This document shows positions 62,929-64,000 of a stretch of 64,000 bases of DNA, in pieces (within the stretch, counting starts at the first letter, position 1; each line of letters opens with the position of its first letter). The position numbers and the translations under genes were made by a program. The stretch is from positions 62,001 through 126,000 of the forward strand of contig JAICJH010000002.1 in NCBI GenBank assembly GCA_025928545.1, in the 5' to 3' direction. The stretch comes from Bryobacteraceae bacterium (GTDB lineage Bacteria > Acidobacteriota > Terriglobia > Bryobacterales > Bryobacteraceae). The notes under the pieces are model-generated. The model saw nothing but the letters and a program-made list of their open reading frames with translations. It did not search any database and was not told where the DNA came from.

Positions 62929-64000
62929 ATGAAAAAGACCTCGATTTATTTCACCGTCCTGTGCGCGGCGATTGGCCTGAGCATAGCGCTTGCGCAGAAT
63001 TCGGCCACGCCCGCATCCGGTTCTCGTGCCGCCTTGCCTCCGCTTCCTGCGGCGCAGGGCGTTCCGAAGCCTGGCCCGGCGACGGATTCGCCTTACGAAC
63101 CGCTGTCGCTTTTGCCCGGCGGCGTCGTGGTCACGTTGTTCCCCGCTGGTTCACCGTATCTGAACATGGCGCGCATCAAAGAGCCGGAAGTCTACAACAT
63201 GAGCGGAGCGGTTCCAGGGCGTGTCAGCAGCATCGTCAATATCCACAATCCATCCATCGAATTCCATGCGGTGGAACGCGGAATCAACACCGGCGCGGTC
63301 ATGATTCTCGCGGCCGGCGGTGGTCACAATAGTCTCAATGTCGGTGGCGAAGCCTGCGACTTCGTTCCGTTTTTCTACAACTACGGGGTCAATACCGTCA
63401 TCCTTCGCAACCGTCTGCGCCGGGATGGCTACAATCCGCAAACCGACGAAGTCTATGATGCGCAACAGGCGATCCGAATGGTTCGTGCCCACGCGAAGGA
63501 CTGGAACATCGATCCCAACAAGATCGGCATCATGGGTTTCTCGGCCGGCGCGGAACTATCGGCTCCCGCCGCTATCCTTTTCGAAGATTTCGATAAAAAG
63601 AACAGCGATCCGGCGGATCCATTGGCAGGCATCAGTTCCAGGCCCGATTTCGTGGGCATCATTTATCCCGGACCTTCGCCATTCGCTCGCGGGCGGACCG
63701 CTCCGCCCATCCCCCGCAATACTCCCCCGGCCTTTATTGCAGGCGCGGGTTCGGGCGACTTCCAGCATGCGCAGTGGGCGCTTGACTATTATTCGGCGAT
63801 GCTCGCTCTTCATATTCCCAACATTGAGCTTCACCTCTATGCTCAGGGCAAGCACCCCGGGGACAAACTGGAAGACGGCAGCAGCATGAGCGGCGGACTC
63901 ACGGATCGCAATAACATTCCCTATGGCACGTGGCAATACAGGATGATCGACTGGATGAAGGATCTCGGGCTGCTTCAGAAATCGGGTGTCGAGACGAAAG
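62929..64000 (+). CDS. exported alpha/beta hydrolase (3' end missing)
   Basis: At least 357 residues; no stop before the window ends. Signal peptide (SIYFTVLCAAIGLSIALAQ). The oxyanion-type motif AGGGHNSLNVGGE, nucleophile elbow MGFSAGAELS, acid in GAGSGDFQHA and His in YAQGKHPGDK form a full triad of the BD-FAE / carboxylesterase-like group. Many such exported acidobacterial enzymes act on acetylated or feruloylated plant glycans; here that is inference. GGGAG nine bases before the ATG. Confidence 0.87.
   Translation, partial: MKKTSIYFTVLCAAIGLSIALAQNSATPASGSRAALPPLPAAQGVPKPGPATDSPYEPLSLLPGGVVVTLFPAGSPYLNMARIKEPEVYNMSGAVPGRVSSIVNIHNPSIEFHAVERGINTGAVMILAAGGGHNSLNVGGEACDFVPFFYNYGVNTVILRNRLRRDGYNPQTDEVYDAQQAIRMVRAHAKDWNIDPNKIGIMGFSAGAELSAPAAILFEDFDKKNSDPADPLAGISSRPDFVGIIYPGPSPFARGRTAPPIPRNTPPAFIAGAGSGDFQHAQWALDYYSAMLALHIPNIELHLYAQGKHPGDKLEDGSSMSGGLTDRNNIPYGTWQYRMIDWMKDLGLLQKSGVETK

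Overview
The window looks like chromosome from a soil acidobacterium close to Bryobacterales / Candidatus Solibacter. The evidence is lineage-marker families: a TIGR03437 'Solibacter C-terminal' domain on an exported lipase-like protein (17931-19745), a tandem TIGR03435 protein (44818-46464) and an acidobacterial VWFA-type protein (15265-16209). The GC-rich, gene-dense layout and many exported proteins fit. This is inference from protein families; no rRNA or tRNA was seen.

Region 1 (1-4225): end of an HD-domain gene, a GerW/YtfJ protein, an unrecognised exported protein, then a minus-strand tail (membrane protein, alpha/beta hydrolase, HemD) at the far end of the nitrate operon. Region 2 (3392-13706) is an assimilatory nitrate/nitrite operon read leftward. 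It encodes a fused DmsB-DmsC electron-transfer subunit, molybdopterin nitrate reductase, NirB, NirD, a nitrate-type MFS carrier, an outer-membrane alginate-export-type barrel and uroporphyrinogen-III synthase (siroheme precursor supply). The first four genes are joined by ATGA overlaps. The leader holds hairpins and a perfect palindrome.

Region 3 (14082-26093): an F420-reductase-like oxidoreductase, an M48 lipoprotein protease with a VWFA-type protein, the lipase-like TIGR03437 protein, a two-component system divergent from a barrel-cupredoxin pair, and a surface protein with bacterial repeats ending at a strong terminator. Region 4 (26099-33572): a Ca2+-type P-ATPase, AI-2E family permease and tandem UspA operon, and a PQQ dehydrogenase with a dihaem cytochrome c. 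Region 5 (33813-36824): a delta-9-type desaturase followed by an intramembrane-sensing histidine kinase, its regulator and a DinB protein. Region 6 (36849-41714): sugar-acid-type MFS carrier and two Gfo/Idh/MocA oxidoreductases, with GTATAC-type palindromes nearby. Region 7 (41800-49664): UDP-sulfoquinovose synthase, DUF3592-like, DUF2293-related, TIGR03435, S41 protease, glutamate dehydrogenase and a small exported YXWGXW-type protein with a possible RNA switch over its ribosome-binding site. Region 8 (49667-64000): BamE/SmpA-like protein, CPBP protease, GHMP kinase, GT-C-like membrane protein, SMC with an unusual head insertion, PatZ-type acyl-CoA synthetase/acetyltransferase, PhoD phosphatase and the start of an exported alpha/beta hydrolase.

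The strongest candidates for unusual biology are the nitrate operon (membrane DmsBC fusion feeding a cytoplasmic assimilatory reductase, plus its own outer-membrane porin), the desaturase/intramembrane-kinase cluster, and the mutually exclusive hairpins at 49336-49370. No transposase, integrase, CRISPR array or prophage gene was seen.
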